Source: Acinetobacter gyllenbergii CIP 110306 = MTCC 11365 (GTDB taxonomy: Bacteria > Pseudomonadota > Gammaproteobacteria > Pseudomonadales > Moraxellaceae). From it: a DNA stretch of 64,000 bases. Where the stretch lies: contig NZ_ATGG01000023.1 of the NCBI RefSeq assembly GCF_000413855.1, forward strand, positions 1 to 64,000. The letters run 5' to 3'. Position 1 is the stretch's first letter. Every line of letters begins with the position of its first letter. The notes beneath the pieces are model-generated. The model did no database searches. It was not told the DNA's origin and worked only from the letters and a program-made list of their open reading frames with translations. The position numbers were made by a program, and so were the translations under genes. Shown here piece by piece: positions 62,569-64,000 of this stretch.

Positions 62569-63210
62569 TTAGGCTTTGACGAACGTATCCCAATCATATT
62601 CGCCTGACTGGGTAATCAATTTCATAGTCAATTGATCATTGGCACGTAATGCCCCCACGCCTGCGGGGGTGCCTGTCATAATCACATCACCAGCTTCTAG
62701 GCTAAAGGATTGATTAATTTCAACCAATAAAGTGCCGATATCAAAGATCATATCTTTGCTAAAGCCGTGCTGACGGTCTACCCCATTGATGTTCAGAATC
62801 AACTCCAACTCTTGCAGGTCGCCAATCTCATCCGCTTCAATCCAGTCAGCCAAAATACAGGCACCATCAAAGGCTTTGGCACGTTCCCACGGCTCACCCT
62901 TAGATTTTAAATCGCTCTGTAAATCACGTAGGGTCAAATCCAGACCTAAAGTGATGGCACCAATGGCTTCTAGGGCTTTGGCAGGATCGGTTTCTTGAGA
63001 TAATGGATGGGCGATTTGCAAACAAATTTCGCATTCATAATGACACTCACCCAAAGCCTGATTCCAGCTGACGCCTTGAGCTAAAGAACCGATACTGCTT
63101 GGCGGCTTGATAAATAACAACGCACGGTCAGGAATGGCATTGCCCAATTCCTTGGCATGTTCCGCATAATTTCGACCAACACACACAATTTTTGAAGGAC
63201 GTGTACTCAT
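62569..63210 (-). CDS. Fumarylacetoacetate hydrolase-family enzyme
   Basis: 213-aa enzyme of the FAH family, close in size to YcgM-type acylpyruvases. Seen: G-R-N-Y-A-E-H-A-K-E (about 14-23), metal-binding E-C-E-I-C (about 64-68), L-G-L-D-L-T-L-R-D (about 94-102) and late M-T-G-T-P-A-G-V-G. AAGGAG is 6 nt before the ATG at 63210. Likely cleaves or decarboxylates a small dioxo acid (for example oxaloacetate or acylpyruvate); the exact substrate is not visible. It may be co-transcribed with the YcxB-like gene, 33 bp upstream. Confidence 0.86.
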   Translation of the reverse strand: MSTRPSKIVCVGRNYAEHAKELGNAIPDRALLFIKPPSSIGSLAQGVSWNQALGECHYECEICLQIAHPLSQETDPAKALEAIGAITLGLDLTLRDLQSDLKSKGEPWERAKAFDGACILADWIEADEIGDLQELELILNINGVDRQHGFSKDMIFDIGTLLVEINQSFSLEAGDVIMTGTPAGVGALRANDQLTMKLITQSGEYDWDTFVKA

Positions 63211-63243
63211 GAAAACTCCTTGTTCTTTCAACCGTCGATAAAT

Positions 63244-63741
63244 TTACTTTTTAAAACTGTGTTCAAACTTTGTTTGATCTGCTGAATCGCTAAATGCACG
63301 TTTAGGCACGATCACCACGGTATGACTTTTCAGCTCCAACATGTAGGTCAGCTTGCCAACCGCAAACGATTGAACTTCTGCATATTGCGCACTTTGTTTT
63401 TTGACTGCCGCATATAGTTCAAAATGATCTTGATAAAGATCAATGCCCTGCTCACTTTTGCCAAACTGATAACGTACAAATTGGCGCTTAAACAACATCG
63501 GTAATAACCAGTAGCGCATGACCGCTTGCATCACCAGAAAAAAAGCACCCAGTGCAACGTAATAACGCCCAACACCAGAAAAGCCTAGATAAATTCCCCA
63601 CAAAATAATCGCAATGCTGATCACAGGAGTTAAAAAGCGGCTAAAGGTTTTTTTGCCAAAAGTGACCAAAGCAAAACCATCTTGTGATTCTTCTAAATTC
63701 AAATAATAGCGCACCGATACACTTGGACGTTGTTCAGACAT
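63244..63741 (-). CDS. YcxB-like membrane protein
   Basis: 165-aa protein with two membrane segments (about 35-55 and 60-82) and a C-terminal cytoplasmic domain whose end V-V-I-V-P-K-R-A-F (about 143-151) matches the YcxB C-terminal pattern. Function unknown. First gene of a probable two-gene unit with the FAH enzyme. Confidence 0.75.
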   Translation of the reverse strand: MSEQRPSVSVRYYLNLEESQDGFALVTFGKKTFSRFLTPVISIAIILWGIYLGFSGVGRYYVALGAFFLVMQAVMRYWLLPMLFKRQFVRYQFGKSEQGIDLYQDHFELYAAVKKQSAQYAEVQSFAVGKLTYMLELKSHTVVIVPKRAFSDSADQTKFEHSFKK

Positions 63742-63903
63742 TTTTGATTTCTAACATTTGAAAAAAAACTGACCTATTAGAACATAAATGATTTAATGGG
63801 AAATCACATTTATCGCGATTTAATACAAAATTTAAATGTGATGTTTTTCTCTTTTGGGCTCGCCCTTTTATATCAATTTAATTTTATCGATGAATTTAAC
63901 AGT

Positions 63904-64000
63904 ATGAAAATGATGAAGATGCCACAACAGTTTAGATCTTTGCTGCTTCTTTTAGGTCTTTTGATCACACTCAGCGCCTGTAGCCAACAATCCTTTCTCG
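63904..64000 (+). CDS. Start of a lipoprotein gene (cut by window edge)
   Basis: Opens with ATG and a basic, Met-rich start, a leucine-rich hydrophobic stretch and lipobox L-S-A-C (Cys26). Only 32 codons are visible, so the family cannot be named. Confidence 0.6.
   Translation, partial: MKMMKMPQQFRSLLLLLGLLITLSACSQQSFL

Noticed and set aside
1..64000. tRNA, rRNA, CRISPR array, IS element or prophage
   Set aside because: No cloverleaf, no regular spaced repeats, and no transposase, integrase or phage structural gene was seen.

Overview
The window reads as chromosomal DNA of an Acinetobacter species (Moraxellaceae). The DNA is AT-rich and the genes are densely packed. The content is typical of that genus: a Fiu/PiuA-type receptor next to PiuC, tig-clpP-clpX, tatABC beside a PhoX phosphatase, ackA-pta, and many DUF2059 and DUF2147 envelope proteins. 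This assignment rests on gene content and protein resemblance as I remember them, not on a search. I see no rRNA, tRNA, prophage, IS element or CRISPR array.

Layout. 0.2-2.5 kb: a complete yfiR-yfiN-yfiB cyclic-di-GMP signalling operon. 2.5-8.9 kb: a metallophosphoesterase, a cardiolipin-synthase-like lipoprotein and a PlsC-type acyltransferase, a 46-residue membrane peptide, hflX, and an lrgA/lrgB-like pair. 9.0-12.9 kb: two DUF2147 paralogues flank a divergent LysR / metallo-beta-lactamase-fold / DsbA-like cassette. 12.9-24.1 kb: prc, nagZ, a structured intergenic element, two methyltransferases, an alpha/beta hydrolase with a PilZ-like C-terminus, proA and ackA-pta. 24.2-28.5 kb: a methyltransferase, an EamA transporter, an AraC regulator and class I fumarase. 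28.5-31.1 kb: four tandem DUF2059-like secreted proteins. 31.1-35.6 kb: a DUF2846-like lipoprotein and clpX-clpP-tig. 35.7-41.6 kb: iron uptake, with two TonB receptors each behind a Fur-box-like sequence, plus PiuC. 41.8-43.7 kb: leuA behind a leucine-rich leader peptide. 43.9-48.4 kb: metX-metW, a Sel1 protein, an orphan, rdgB and an AEC transporter. 48.5-56.4 kb: a phosphate-starvation block. 56.5-64 kb: a TANGO2-like protein, lgt, wrbA, yihY, EamA/AraC, an FAH-family enzyme, a YcxB-like protein and the start of a lipoprotein.

The most interesting theme is at 48.4-56.4 kb. Tandem 7-bp PhoB-like half-sites repeated every 11 bp precede three transcription units: tatABC, a Tat-dependent PhoX-type phosphatase lipoprotein, and a two-gene PhoA operon. 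If these are real PHO boxes, phosphate starvation would induce both the Tat export machinery and its own phosphatase cargo. A second theme is c-di-GMP: YfiN would make it under YfiR/YfiB control, and the hydrolase-PilZ fusion at 17.6-18.9 kb could read it.

Many genes have longer open frames than their likely coding regions. Starts were chosen by Shine-Dalgarno position, signal peptide and family length, and each choice is explained in its entry.
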